Assembly (NCBI GenBank): GCA_023420935.1
Contig: JAEZUR010000130.1
Location: forward strand, 1-6,700
Direction of reading: 5' to 3'
Source: Bacillota bacterium
GTDB taxonomy: Bacteria > Bacillota > Clostridia > Lachnospirales > Lachnospiraceae
Length of the DNA stretch: 6,700 bases
The notes under the pieces: model-generated
Seen by the model: only the letters and a program-made list of their open reading frames with translations
Databases searched by the model: none
Told to the model about the DNA's origin: nothing
Part shown: piece by piece, positions 1 to 5,766 of the stretch
Layout of the letters: the number at the start of each line of letters is the position of its first letter
Position numbering within the stretch: position 1 is the first letter of the stretch
Made by a program: the position numbers and the translations under genes

Positions 1-620
1 GTGCTGCAGTAGGTCAGGCAAGACTTATGATGGTATACCAGAAATTATTTGCAGAATACAATCAAGTACCAGCACAGGTACTGATGACCAAATACACCAT
101 GATTAATGATATTAGTAGAAACAATGCACAGAACACCTTCCGTGAGTTGTTAAAGATGGATGTAATACCAATCGTAAATGAAAACGACACCGTATCAACA
201 GAAGAATTAGAATTTGGTGATTTTGGTGATAATGATACCCTATCAGCTATTGTTGCTGCCCTCATTGGAGCAGATATGTTAATTCTGATGTCCGATATTG
301 ATGGTCTATATACCGATGATCCACGTCAAAATCCAGATGCAGAATTCATTGATGAAGTTGAGATTATTGATGATGAACTAGAAGAAATGGGAAAAGGTGC
401 AGGAAGTTCCGTAGGTACTGGCGGTATGGCTACCAAGATCTCTGCCGCTAAGATAGCAACTGATTCAGGAGCAGACATGGTAATCGCCAATGGTGAAGAT
501 ATTTATACTATCAGTGAGATCATGGCCGGGGTAAATGTTGGAACATTATTTAAAGCACACAAGATAAAAAACTTTAAATTACTTGACTATATTAAGACAA
601 AGCAGTATTCTAACGAGTAA
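1..620 (+). CDS. proB: Glutamate 5-kinase (ProB), 3' part, cut by the window edge
   Basis: ProB phosphorylates L-glutamate with ATP to gamma-glutamyl phosphate, the first step of proline synthesis in the cytoplasm. The reading frame is already open at base 3 (AAVGQARLMMVYQKLFAEY), upstream of the first ATG at 27, so that ATG is internal and the true start lies outside the window. The 205 visible residues carry the amino-acid-kinase core: PIVNENDTVS, then FGDNDTLSAIVA, then LMSDIDGLYTDDPR, then the nucleotide-site region GSSVGTGGMATKISAAKIA and MVIANG. Roughly 70-80 N-terminal residues are missing, judged from family length. The protein ends about 45 residues after MVIANG, so it is the short form lacking the C-terminal PUA domain of E. 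coli ProB. The next gene starts 50 bases downstream on the same strand, and proA lies three genes on, consistent with a proline locus. Any promoter or leader for proB is outside the window. Confidence 0.96.
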   Translation, partial: AAVGQARLMMVYQKLFAEYNQVPAQVLMTKYTMINDISRNNAQNTFRELLKMDVIPIVNENDTVSTEELEFGDFGDNDTLSAIVAALIGADMLILMSDIDGLYTDDPRQNPDAEFIDEVEIIDDELEEMGKGAGSSVGTGGMATKISAAKIATDSGADMVIANGEDIYTISEIMAGVNVGTLFKAHKIKNFKLLDYIKTKQYSNE

Positions 621-670
621 GACTAAATAGATAAGTAATGCTCGTATTTAAGAATAGAAAGGTTAAAAAC

Positions 671-886
671 ATGGAAGACAGTAAAATTGCAAGAATAAAT
701 GAACTCTATCGTAAATCAAAGCAAGAAGGATTAACAGCAGAAGAAAAGATAGAACAAGTAACATTAAGACAAGAATACATTAAACTAGTTCGAAGTAATC
801 TGAGAGGAACCCTTAATAATGTTTCTCTATTGAATCCAGATGGTTCCGTGACAGAGTTATCACAAAAGGACAAGTCCAAAGAATAA
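671..886 (+). CDS. DUF896 / YnzC-family small protein
   Basis: This is a 71-residue, highly charged cytoplasmic protein. It matches the DUF896 (UPF0291, YnzC-type) pattern: KIARINELYRKSKQEGLTAE, then EEKIEQVTLRQEYIKLVRSN, then an LRGTLNNVSLLNPDGS-like tail. The first half should form a helical hairpin, as in known family structures; the cellular role of the family is not settled. The frame can be read from an ATG at 638, but the start at 671 is preferred: AGAAAGG (656-662) sits 8 bases upstream, and MEDSKIARINELY matches the usual family N-terminus, whereas the 11-residue extension does not. It lies 50 bases after proB and 14 bases before the folate gene, and its stop codon overlaps that gene's ribosome binding site, so co-transcription and probably translational coupling are inferred. 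Confidence 0.9.
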   Translation: MEDSKIARINELYRKSKQEGLTAEEKIEQVTLRQEYIKLVRSNLRGTLNNVSLLNPDGSVTELSQKDKSKE

Positions 887-900
887 AGGTGAATTATTAT

Positions 901-1452
901 ATGGATAAAAATTCTATCCGCAAGACGATACTAGAACAACGGAAACAAATAAGCGAAGAACAACGTCAGGTATATAGCTACAAAATAGCAAAGAATCTCT
1001 ATAGCCTACCTCAATTTCAACAAAGTAATGCAATCTATAGCTATGTTTCCTTTAAAGAAGAAGTCATAACAGATGCAATTCTTTCCTGTGCTCTAGAGCA
1101 AGGTAAGAAAGTAGCAGTACCAAAAGTACAAAGCAAACAGATTGAGTTCTATTACATACAAGGGAAACAAGACCTAGAAGTAGGTTATTGGGGTATCATG
1201 GAGCCAATCAATACCAATACTCCGGCTCATGATAAACAAGTACTTTTACTAATGCCAGGATTAGCGTTTGATTCAAACCATAATCGAATCGGCTATGGTG
1301 GCGGATTTTATGACAAATACCTAGCAGAACACAAAGACATAAATTTTTATAAAGCAGCTCTAGCATTCGAGTTTCAAGTAGTTCCACATATACCATATGA
1401 GGAATATGATAAAAAAGTAGATTGCATCATTACACCGAATAGAGTATTATAG
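901..1452 (+). CDS. fau: 5-formyltetrahydrofolate cyclo-ligase
   Basis: This enzyme (5-FCL, methenyl-THF synthetase; YgfA/YqgN type) converts 5-formyl-THF to 5,10-methenyl-THF using ATP, returning the storage or inhibitory folate to the one-carbon pool. The 183-residue product has the family's usual length. It begins with the basic motif KNSIRKTILEQRKQIS, has the strand YSYVSFKEEVIT, the GYWGIMEP element (family form GxxGIxEP), and the signature LMPGLAFDSNHNRIGYGGGF followed by YDKYL, which forms the nucleotide/folate site. An upstream in-frame GTG at 889 would add four residues, but the ATG at 901 is chosen because AAAGGTG (885-891) lies 9 bases before it. No signal peptide is seen. It follows the DUF896 gene by 14 bases. 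After its stop comes a 316-base gap to proA containing a small AT palindrome and a large one. Confidence 0.94.
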   Translation: MDKNSIRKTILEQRKQISEEQRQVYSYKIAKNLYSLPQFQQSNAIYSYVSFKEEVITDAILSCALEQGKKVAVPKVQSKQIEFYYIQGKQDLEVGYWGIMEPINTNTPAHDKQVLLLMPGLAFDSNHNRIGYGGGFYDKYLAEHKDINFYKAALAFEFQVVPHIPYEEYDKKVDCIITPNRVL

Positions 1453-1455
1453 TAA

Positions 1456-1473
1456 TCAATAAATTTTTATTGA
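1456..1473. repeat. Small perfect AT-rich palindrome after the folate gene
   Basis: TCAATAAA and TTTATTGA form a perfect 8-bp stem with a two-base TT loop, beginning three bases after the stop codon at 1450-1452. The stem is nearly all A/T, so it would be a weak RNA hairpin, and no clean T-run follows. It could be a weak processing or termination element, or simply AT-rich chance. Confidence 0.4.
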
Positions 1474-1477
1474 AATA

Positions 1478-1727
1478 TCAAAAGCCAATTAAAATAATGG
1501 ATGGTCAATTTACACACTTTTATTTCTTCATTGCGTGATACAGAATATAGATCATTCGCAACGCGCTCTCGCTTGGATGAAGTACGTAGTGGTACATAAG
1601 GTTCTAAAATACAGAACCTAAGTACCAACGACTTCATACAGTTGCTCATGATCTATATTCTGTATCACGCTAAAATTAAGGTTACGATGTGCAAATTGAC
1701 AAATGCAAGTTTTTGGTTGGCTTTTGA
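1478..1727. repeat. 250-bp imperfect palindrome (MITE-like or structured RNA element)
   Basis: The stretch folds back on itself in nested layers. The ends TCAAAAGCCAA (1478-1488) and TTGGCTTTTGA (1717-1727) are a perfect 11-bp inverted repeat. GTCAATTTACACA (1504-1516) pairs with TGTGCAAATTGAC (1688-1700) with one mismatch. Positions 1533-1555 pair perfectly with 1648-1670, a 23-bp stem. Further in are GCAAC/GTTGC (1558-1562/1641-1645), ATGAAGT/ACTTCAT (1577-1583/1631-1637), GGTAC/GTACC (1591-1595/1622-1626) and AGGTTCT/AGAACCT (1599-1605/1613-1619), closing on the loop AAAATAC. A 14-base bulge at 1563-1576 can form a mini-hairpin. It contains no credible gene. Terminal repeats, size and intergenic position suit a MITE or other palindromic repeat; a read-through RNA would also form a very stable structure ahead of proA. 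No target duplication is visible at the edges. Confidence 0.8.
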
Positions 1728-1768
1728 CCCAAAACTAATATTATATTTAAGACGAGAGGAGAATTCAT

Positions 1769-3016
1769 ATGGAATATTTAGATAAAATCGGCCAACGTGC
1801 TAAATCAGCAGCCACAATACTTAATACCCTTGGCCAAACAGATAAGAATAAAGGCTTAATCGCTGTTGCAGAAGCATTAAAAGCAAAACAAGAGTTTATA
1901 ATGGAACATAACATGATAGATATCGTGGAAGCGGAAAATAATGGAGTAAAAGCTTCTTTAGTAGACCGCCTTCGTTTGACTAACGATAGAATCACTGCTA
2001 TGGCAGATGGATTAATTCAGATTGCAGGATTAAATGATCCAATTGGTGAAGTAGTATCTATGCAAACACGTCCGAATGGGCTTCAGATTGGTCTAAAGAG
2101 AGTACCAATAGGCGTTATTGGAATTATTTATGAATCAAGACCAAATGTTACAGCAGATGCTTTTGGTTTATGCTTTAAAACAGGGAATGCAGTGATTTTA
2201 CGTGGAGGTTCCGATGCTATTCATTCTAATCAGGCAATTGTGAAAGTAATTCAAGACGCATTAGAAGAGCAAGGACTTCCAGGAGACGCAATCCTTTTAA
2301 TCGAAGATACATCAAGAGAAACAGCAAAAGAAATGATGCGTTTAAATCAGTACATAAGTGTTTTAATTCCAAGAGGTGGAGCAGGATTAATTAAAACAGT
2401 AGTGGAAAATAGCACAATTCCTGTTATTGAAACTGGTACTGGTAACTGTCATGTATACGTAGATGAATATGCTGACTTAGAAATGGCTGTTAATATCATT
2501 GACAACGCGAAAACTCAACGTTTAGGCGTGTGTAATGCATGTGAGTCTATTGTCATTCACGAAAAAGTTGCGAAAGAAGCAATCCCAATGATCTGTGAAC
2601 GTTTAATAGAAAAAAATATCGAGATTCGTGGAGATGAAGCGTCTAGAAGCATCTCTGATAACATAATACCTGCAGAGGAAGAAGATTGGGGAACCGAATA
2701 TCTGGATGCGATTATCTCCTGTAAAGTAGTGAATAACATAGAAGAAGCAATTGCTCATATTAATCAGTATAATACAGGGCATTCCGATGCTATTATAACT
2801 GAGAACTATAACAACTCCATGAAGTTTTTAAATGAGATTGATGCGGCTGCCGTATATGTAAATGCTTCCACACGTTTTACAGATGGATTTGAATTTGGTT
2901 TTGGAGCCGAGATTGGTATTAGTACTCAGAAGTTACATGCAAGAGGTCCAATGGGTCTACTAGCATTAACAACAACAAAATATATTATTTTTGGTAACGG
3001 ACAGATAAGAGAATAG
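1769..3016 (+). CDS. proA: Gamma-glutamyl phosphate reductase (ProA)
   Basis: ProA reduces gamma-glutamyl phosphate with NADPH to glutamate-5-semialdehyde, the second step of proline synthesis, and acts with ProB. The 415 residues match the family's usual full length. In order: N-terminal helical region; RVPIGVIGIIYESRPNVTAD (about 111-130); GNAVILRGGSDA (139-150) in the NADPH-binding domain; VLIPRGGAGLI (198-208); PVIETGTGNCHVYVD (218-232); RLGVCNACES with the likely catalytic Cys255; and FTDGFEFGFGAEIGISTQKL followed by HARGPMG near the C-terminus. The start at 1769 has a strong AGAGGAG (1755-1761) 7 bases upstream. The 250-bp palindrome ends 41 bases before the start codon. A possible weak promoter (TTGGTT 1713-1718, 17 bases, TAATAT 1736-1741) lies at the palindrome's right edge, so proA may have its own transcription start; this is only an inference. 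A terminator follows directly. Confidence 0.97.
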   Translation: MEYLDKIGQRAKSAATILNTLGQTDKNKGLIAVAEALKAKQEFIMEHNMIDIVEAENNGVKASLVDRLRLTNDRITAMADGLIQIAGLNDPIGEVVSMQTRPNGLQIGLKRVPIGVIGIIYESRPNVTADAFGLCFKTGNAVILRGGSDAIHSNQAIVKVIQDALEEQGLPGDAILLIEDTSRETAKEMMRLNQYISVLIPRGGAGLIKTVVENSTIPVIETGTGNCHVYVDEYADLEMAVNIIDNAKTQRLGVCNACESIVIHEKVAKEAIPMICERLIEKNIEIRGDEASRSISDNIIPAEEEDWGTEYLDAIISCKVVNNIEEAIAHINQYNTGHSDAIITENYNNSMKFLNEIDAAAVYVNASTRFTDGFEFGFGAEIGISTQKLHARGPMGLLALTTTKYIIFGNGQIRE

Positions 3017-3024
3017 ATTTTAGC

Positions 3025-3068
3025 ACACTCCATCATACAATAATACAAAGAGTAGATGGAGTGTTTTT
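3025..3068 (+). terminator. Intrinsic terminator after proA
   Basis: ACACTCCATC (3025-3034) and GATGGAGTGT (3055-3064) form a perfect 10-bp stem with a 20-base loop, followed by a TTTTT run (3064-3068). The proA stop is at 3014-3016, so placement is right. The loop is longer than in a textbook terminator, and the T-run ends directly against the next gene's ATG at 3069. Confidence 0.7.
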
Positions 3069-3071
3069 ATG
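3058..3071 (+). promoter_or_regulatory. Peptidase ribosome binding site inside the terminator stem
   Basis: The only Shine-Dalgarno-like sequence before the ATG at 3069 is GGAG at 3058-3061, 7 bases upstream. It is part of the 3' arm of the terminator stem. In a read-through transcript from proA the site would be paired and translation should be low. A transcript starting in the loop would lack the 5' arm and leave it free. A -10-like TACAAT lies at 3036-3041 in the loop but without a good -35, so the promoter is uncertain. Confidence 0.5.
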
Positions 3072-3923
3072 TCAATCATTCAGTTGAATCAGATCTATTA
3101 CTATGACAATCTTAAAAATGATGCCTATAAACTAGCGCAAGCATATCCCGCGCTCATACAAACAAGTGTGATAGGGGTTTCCCATGACGGCAGGGATATA
3201 CTTCTGTTAAAAGTAGGTGTTGGAAACAAGAATGTGATTTTAACAGCAGGGGTTCACGGAAGAGAAAGTATTAATCCCATCGTACTAATGAAAATGATGG
3301 AGTATTATTGTGAAGAGAACTTTAATCATCTGAAAGACTATACCTTCTATGTAGTCCCTTTGTTAAATCCAGATGGATATATGATCGCACAGCGTGGTTT
3401 TAATGTCATACGGAACGAAGAACTTCGCCTTGCTGCCAAGGAAAAAGACATTCCATACAGGGAATGGAAATTGAATGCAAGAGGAATCGATATTAATCGT
3501 AATTTCCCTAGCTTTTCCTGGCGACCAAAACATGCCAACGATTTTCCTGGCAGTGAAAATGAAACCAAGGCATTGATGCAGTTAATAGATTCCATATCAT
3601 CTATCGGATACATCGATTATCACTCCAGAGGAGAAGAAATCTATTATTATCGGGATCGAATGAGCAAAGCCTATAACCAAAGACAAAAGGAAATAGCAGA
3701 TCGATTAGCAGACGATACGGGTTATACCTTAGTTCCACCAGAAGAGGAGATTAGTGCGTCGGATACCGGTGGTAATACAGTTCACTATTATTCCGAGCAA
3801 ACGAAACAGCCTGCATTTACCATAGAGACCGTTCCGGATGAGGCAACGTTTCCGCTTAGTATAGTATATCAGGCTCAGGCATTTCATGAGGTTTTGTATT
3901 CACCGTTGATTATGTTGTTTTGA
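3069..3923 (+). CDS. M14-family zinc metallopeptidase (carboxypeptidase A-like fold)
   Basis: This is a predicted zinc carboxypeptidase or gamma-D-glutamyl-diamino-acid peptidase of family M14. The zinc ligands are visible: HGRE (His63, Glu66) and the third ligand His185 in YIDYHSRGE. The substrate-binding motif GIDINRNFP (Asn143, Arg144) matches the Asn-Arg pair of carboxypeptidase A, NPDG (100-103) is typical, and the catalytic Glu is probably Glu253 in FTIET. All key residues are present, so it should be active. No signal peptide, membrane segment or peptidoglycan-binding domain is seen in the 284 residues, so it is probably cytoplasmic. A role in murein-peptide recycling (MpaA-like) is inferred, not shown. 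The start at 3069 uses a GGAG buried in the preceding terminator stem. No close functional partner is adjacent, and a terminator follows about 80 bases after the stop. Confidence 0.88.
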   Translation: MSIIQLNQIYYYDNLKNDAYKLAQAYPALIQTSVIGVSHDGRDILLLKVGVGNKNVILTAGVHGRESINPIVLMKMMEYYCEENFNHLKDYTFYVVPLLNPDGYMIAQRGFNVIRNEELRLAAKEKDIPYREWKLNARGIDINRNFPSFSWRPKHANDFPGSENETKALMQLIDSISSIGYIDYHSRGEEIYYYRDRMSKAYNQRQKEIADRLADDTGYTLVPPEEEISASDTGGNTVHYYSEQTKQPAFTIETVPDEATFPLSIVYQAQAFHEVLYSPLIMLF

Positions 3924-4003
3924 CTTATGGAGTAATTAGGATAAAATGAGTTGTTTTTGTATGTAGATAATAAGAGAATTAAAAGAATATTATTGTATTT
4001 TGT

Positions 4004-4030
4004 AGCGTGCTTGAATGAGCACGCTTTTCT
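4004..4030 (+). terminator. Intrinsic terminator after the M14 peptidase
   Basis: AGCGTGCT (4004-4011) and AGCACGCT (4018-4025) form a perfect 8-bp GC-rich stem with loop TGAATG, followed by TTTTCTT. It lies about 80 bases beyond the peptidase stop at 3921-3923 and marks the end of the conserved chromosomal part before the mobile DNA. Confidence 0.85.
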
Positions 4031-4094
4031 TATATGAAATTAACTAAATTAACTGTGAATCAATTATAGCCTATTCGTTTTACAACTCGTTGAA
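4031..4094. other. AT-rich spacer between terminator and outer IS repeat
   Basis: No gene, hairpin or promoter can be supported here. It joins the peptidase terminator to the outermost inverted repeat of the IS region. If the downstream RHS gene had simply been interrupted, its upstream half should end here, but no recognisable run of YD repeats is present. Confidence 0.5.
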
Positions 4095-4118
4095 TGAAAT
4101 AGTAAATTCCAGTGTAGC
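4095..4118 (+). repeat. Outer left inverted repeat of the IS region
   Basis: TGAAATAGTAAATTCCAGTG and the next four bases match, in reverse complement, positions 5743-5766 (TGAAAAACTAACTTCCAGTT and following). About 18 of the first 22 positions agree. The RHS reading frame on the other side resumes in recognisable form directly after 5766, which supports these as true outer ends. If so, the outer element spans about 1.67 kb. A related motif copy, TTGTGCATGACTAAAATCAG, lies at 4131-4150. Confidence 0.55.
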
Positions 4119-4159
4119 TTAATTACTGGATTGTGCATGACTAAAATCAGTTTTTCAGC

Positions 4160-4188
4160 TTAACATTTCTGGGATTAACAGTTATAAT
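4160..4188 (+). promoter_or_regulatory. Sigma-A-type promoter reading toward the stub at 4224
   Basis: TTAACA (4160-4165) is separated by exactly 17 bases from TATAAT (4183-4188), a near-consensus vegetative promoter. An AGGAG follows at 4201-4205. It points right, opposite to the transposase gene, and leads only into a ten-codon reading frame before the inner IS repeat. It could drive a truncated gene or antisense RNA against the 3' end of the transposase. Confidence 0.55.
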
Positions 4189-4223
4189 AAACTTAACCAC
4201 AGGAGAAAAAACGATAAAAAAAC

Positions 4224-4256
4224 ATGGCAAACAAGCACCTGGAGTTTAGAGTGTAA
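4224..4256 (+). pseudogene. Ten-codon stub, possibly the 5' end of a truncated gene
   Basis: ATG at 4224 reads MANKHLEFRV and stops. The promoter at 4160-4188 and AGGAG at 4201-4205 precede it, though the spacing to this ATG is about 18 bases, too long for a good start. After six codons the sequence runs into the inner IS inverted repeat (about 4243), so the original gene would have been cut there. The MxxKHL beginning recalls IS30-type transposase N-termini (the transposase nearby begins MKKPQKHL), so this may be the head of a second, mostly lost IS30-like element. This is a weak inference from very few residues. Confidence 0.25.
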
Positions 4257-4321
4257 GACTAAATTCCACCTGCTTCATGGCTTTTATTCGGTGGATTTCT
4301 GTCTGTGCTGTTATCTTTTTT

Positions 4322-5613
4322 TTAGTGTTTCAGTAATGCGGGTTTCAGCATTACTTCATCAGGTTCAATCGCCTGTAGGGACAGCTCTTTATGCAAAGTG
4401 TTGTCTAGCAGTAAACGAGACAGTTGATACGGTGTGCAGCCGTTTAGGCTGTCTCTTGCTGTATTATTTATGTGATTACCCATTAGGGTGATATCATCCT
4501 GGGTAAGGGTATCAAACGAGTTACCCTTTGGTAAGATATATCTTATAAATTCATGATTTTTCTCAACATACCTTTTTGCCAGGAGCAATTCGGATCGCAA
4601 TAATAGATTTTTGTCCTGATTTCTCCATCTTTATTATGCTCCAACTCCCATGGGTTTTGAAATTCAGCTCCATTGTCCGTTAAAATCAAAGGGAATAACT
4701 TCTGAAATAGATCAATCCCCAAACGCTTCGTTAGAAAATCAAATGCATGTATGACACAGTTTTGTGTCTTATCCTCTAATAGAAAGACTAACATAAGATT
4801 GCAACTTCGAAAGAGTAGTGTTAGAAGAGCTTTTCCGCCTTTTTGCCCTTCTACAACATCCATTTCTACGATAGGTAAGTCTGGTTTATCCTTCAACAGA
4901 ATTGAAAATTCCTTATAGTCTCTTCCTTTTCTGTAGGCTCGATTAGCAGGCTTACGTGTGCTGTTTGCTTTTCGTACTTTATATTTTACCTTATGAGGAA
5001 GATCGAGGTTACGAGCAGTAAAAACGTTTAAATTGATATATTTGTATAAAGTTCGTCTGGAACATCCGATGTCTTTGGAATGCGTCATATAAATGTGTCC
5101 AAGAGACTGACCACGCAGAATTAAAGGAGTGATTAAATGATCTAAATCCTGTAACCCTTCTGGGGTTTGATTAATCCCTTCTCTGGATGAACTAAGTAGC
5201 TCACGGTAGGAATCATCTGCATATTTAGCAACATAAATCAAACGATAATAGGGGCAACTTACAATACTGCTACAGGCATTGCATACATAGGGAGCTTTGT
5301 TAAGTCGCCCACATTCCTTTGGCTTATAATGAGGGCAGATATCACGGCAGTGCCGACAATCTTTGCAAAGTAAGTTGCAGAATGGCTTATCACATATCCC
5401 TTTGACATTACATGACTTTTCTTTGCTACACCATGGTTTACGAGATTTATCCTTGTGGTGTTTGATTGTTCTATGTTTCTTTATTTCTTTTGAGATTGTG
5501 GTCGGATCTTTTCCTATCTGAGAAGCGATAGAAGAAAAGGTTTTTCCAGAGTTAAGACCTTGCTCAATCATAATACGTTCACTTAATGTTAAATGTTTCT
5601 GTGGTTTCTTCAT
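4322..5613 (-). pseudogene. IS30-family transposase, split by a frameshift
   Basis: This is a DDE transposase that would cut and join the IS ends. The first frame starts at 5613 (MKKPQKHLTLSERIMIEQGL), with GAAAGAGG 5 bases upstream; a start at 5631 would lack this site. It has an N-terminal HTH (SSIASQIGKDPTTISKEIKK, 27-46) and a segment with 12 cysteines (62-120), probably zinc-binding. The DDE domain follows, with Asp252 in VEMDVVEG and Asp313 in LTDNGAEF. After CDPNCSWQKG the frame runs out at 356 residues (stop 4543-4545). The rest continues in another frame, VEKNHEFIRYILPKG to ALLKH, ending at 4322; its Glu is the expected third catalytic residue. A change of one base near 4568-4578, at a run of five A on the coding strand, separates the halves. 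Joined, the protein would be about 430 residues. Simple decay is most likely; programmed -1 slippage at CAAAAAG is a less likely alternative. Confidence 0.9.
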
Positions 5614-5651
5614 GGGTACCTCTTTCTGCACAGGCAGATAACCATGAAGAT

Positions 5652-5680
5652 ATTATAACGTTTATGATATGGGTTGTGCA
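5652..5680 (-). promoter_or_regulatory. Transposase promoter
   Basis: On the minus strand, TGCACA (5680-5675) and TATAAT (5657-5652) are separated by 17 bases, leading to the transposase start at 5613. The -35 hexamer lies inside a copy of the repeated TTGTGCAGGAGTAAATTCCAG motif (5674-5694), so a protein binding that motif, plausibly the transposase, would cover the promoter. The autoregulation is inferred. Confidence 0.55.
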
Positions 5681-5766
5681 GGAGTAAATTCCAGCGCAAA
5701 GGGTGTAGTGGAATTTACTTGTACATTCTGGAACTTACTCGTGCACAACTGGAAGTTAGTTTTTCA
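5674..5766. repeat. Cluster of repeated motifs at the right IS end
   Basis: At least three related copies of a roughly 20-base motif are packed here. TTGTGCAGGAGTAAATTCCA (5674-5693) reads rightward. TGTACAAGTAAATTCCA (minus strand, about 5709-5725) and TTGTGCACGAGTAAGTTCCA (minus strand, about 5729-5748) read leftward, and a partial CTAACTTCCAG (minus, 5749-5759) follows. AGTAAATTCCA at 5683-5693 and TGGAATTTACT at 5709-5719 form a perfect 11-bp inverted repeat. The left flank has related copies near 4101, 4131 and 4258. These look like transposase-binding subterminal repeats, or ends of more than one related IS lying next to each other. Confidence 0.6.

Larger units (their letters stand above)
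4243..5735 (-). mobile_element. IS30-family insertion sequence, defective, about 1.5 kb core
   Basis: The element carries one transposase gene, read leftward and broken by a frameshift. The inner ends form an imperfect inverted repeat: 4243-4269 (AGTTTAGAGTGTAAGAC then TAAATTCCAC) against the reverse complement of 5708-5735 (AGTTCCAGAATGTACAAG then TAAATTCCAC). The last 10 bases are identical and most of the rest agree. The transposase stop is 52 bases from the left repeat and its promoter lies just inside the right one, a normal IS layout. An outer pair (4095-4118/5743-5766) gives a second possible boundary, so the true limits are uncertain. A 9-10-bp hairpin, AAATTCCACC with GGTGGATTT (4261-4270/4290-4298), lies between the left inner repeat and the gene. 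Target duplications were not identified with confidence. Confidence 0.7.

Noticed and set aside
638..670. Upstream start for the DUF896 gene
   Set aside because: No ribosome site precedes 638, and the 11 extra residues do not fit the family N-terminus.
1467..1649. 60-residue minus-strand reading frame inside the palindrome
   Set aside because: It lies across the palindrome arms, has no ribosome site and no protein-like motif; the frame is open by chance.
1453..1768. T-box or other known riboswitch ahead of proA
   Set aside because: No T-box GGTGG-containing antiterminator sequence and no terminator T-run before proA; the symmetric palindrome fits a repeat element better.
4057..4097. Possible RHS remnant left of the IS (reads AYSFYNSLNE in one frame)
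   Set aside because: The resemblance to YSYNSLNQL covers only a few residues, has an extra residue, and is preceded by a stop at about 4039; there is not enough to call an RHS half.
4291..4491. 66-residue + strand reading frame over the transposase 3' end
   Set aside because: It is antisense to the well-matched C-terminal part of the IS30 transposase, has no ribosome site, and its product is Cys/Leu-rich with no recognisable motif.
5674..5766. CRISPR-like repeats
   Set aside because: The motif copies are few, diverged, in both orientations and unevenly spaced, which fits IS ends and not a CRISPR array.
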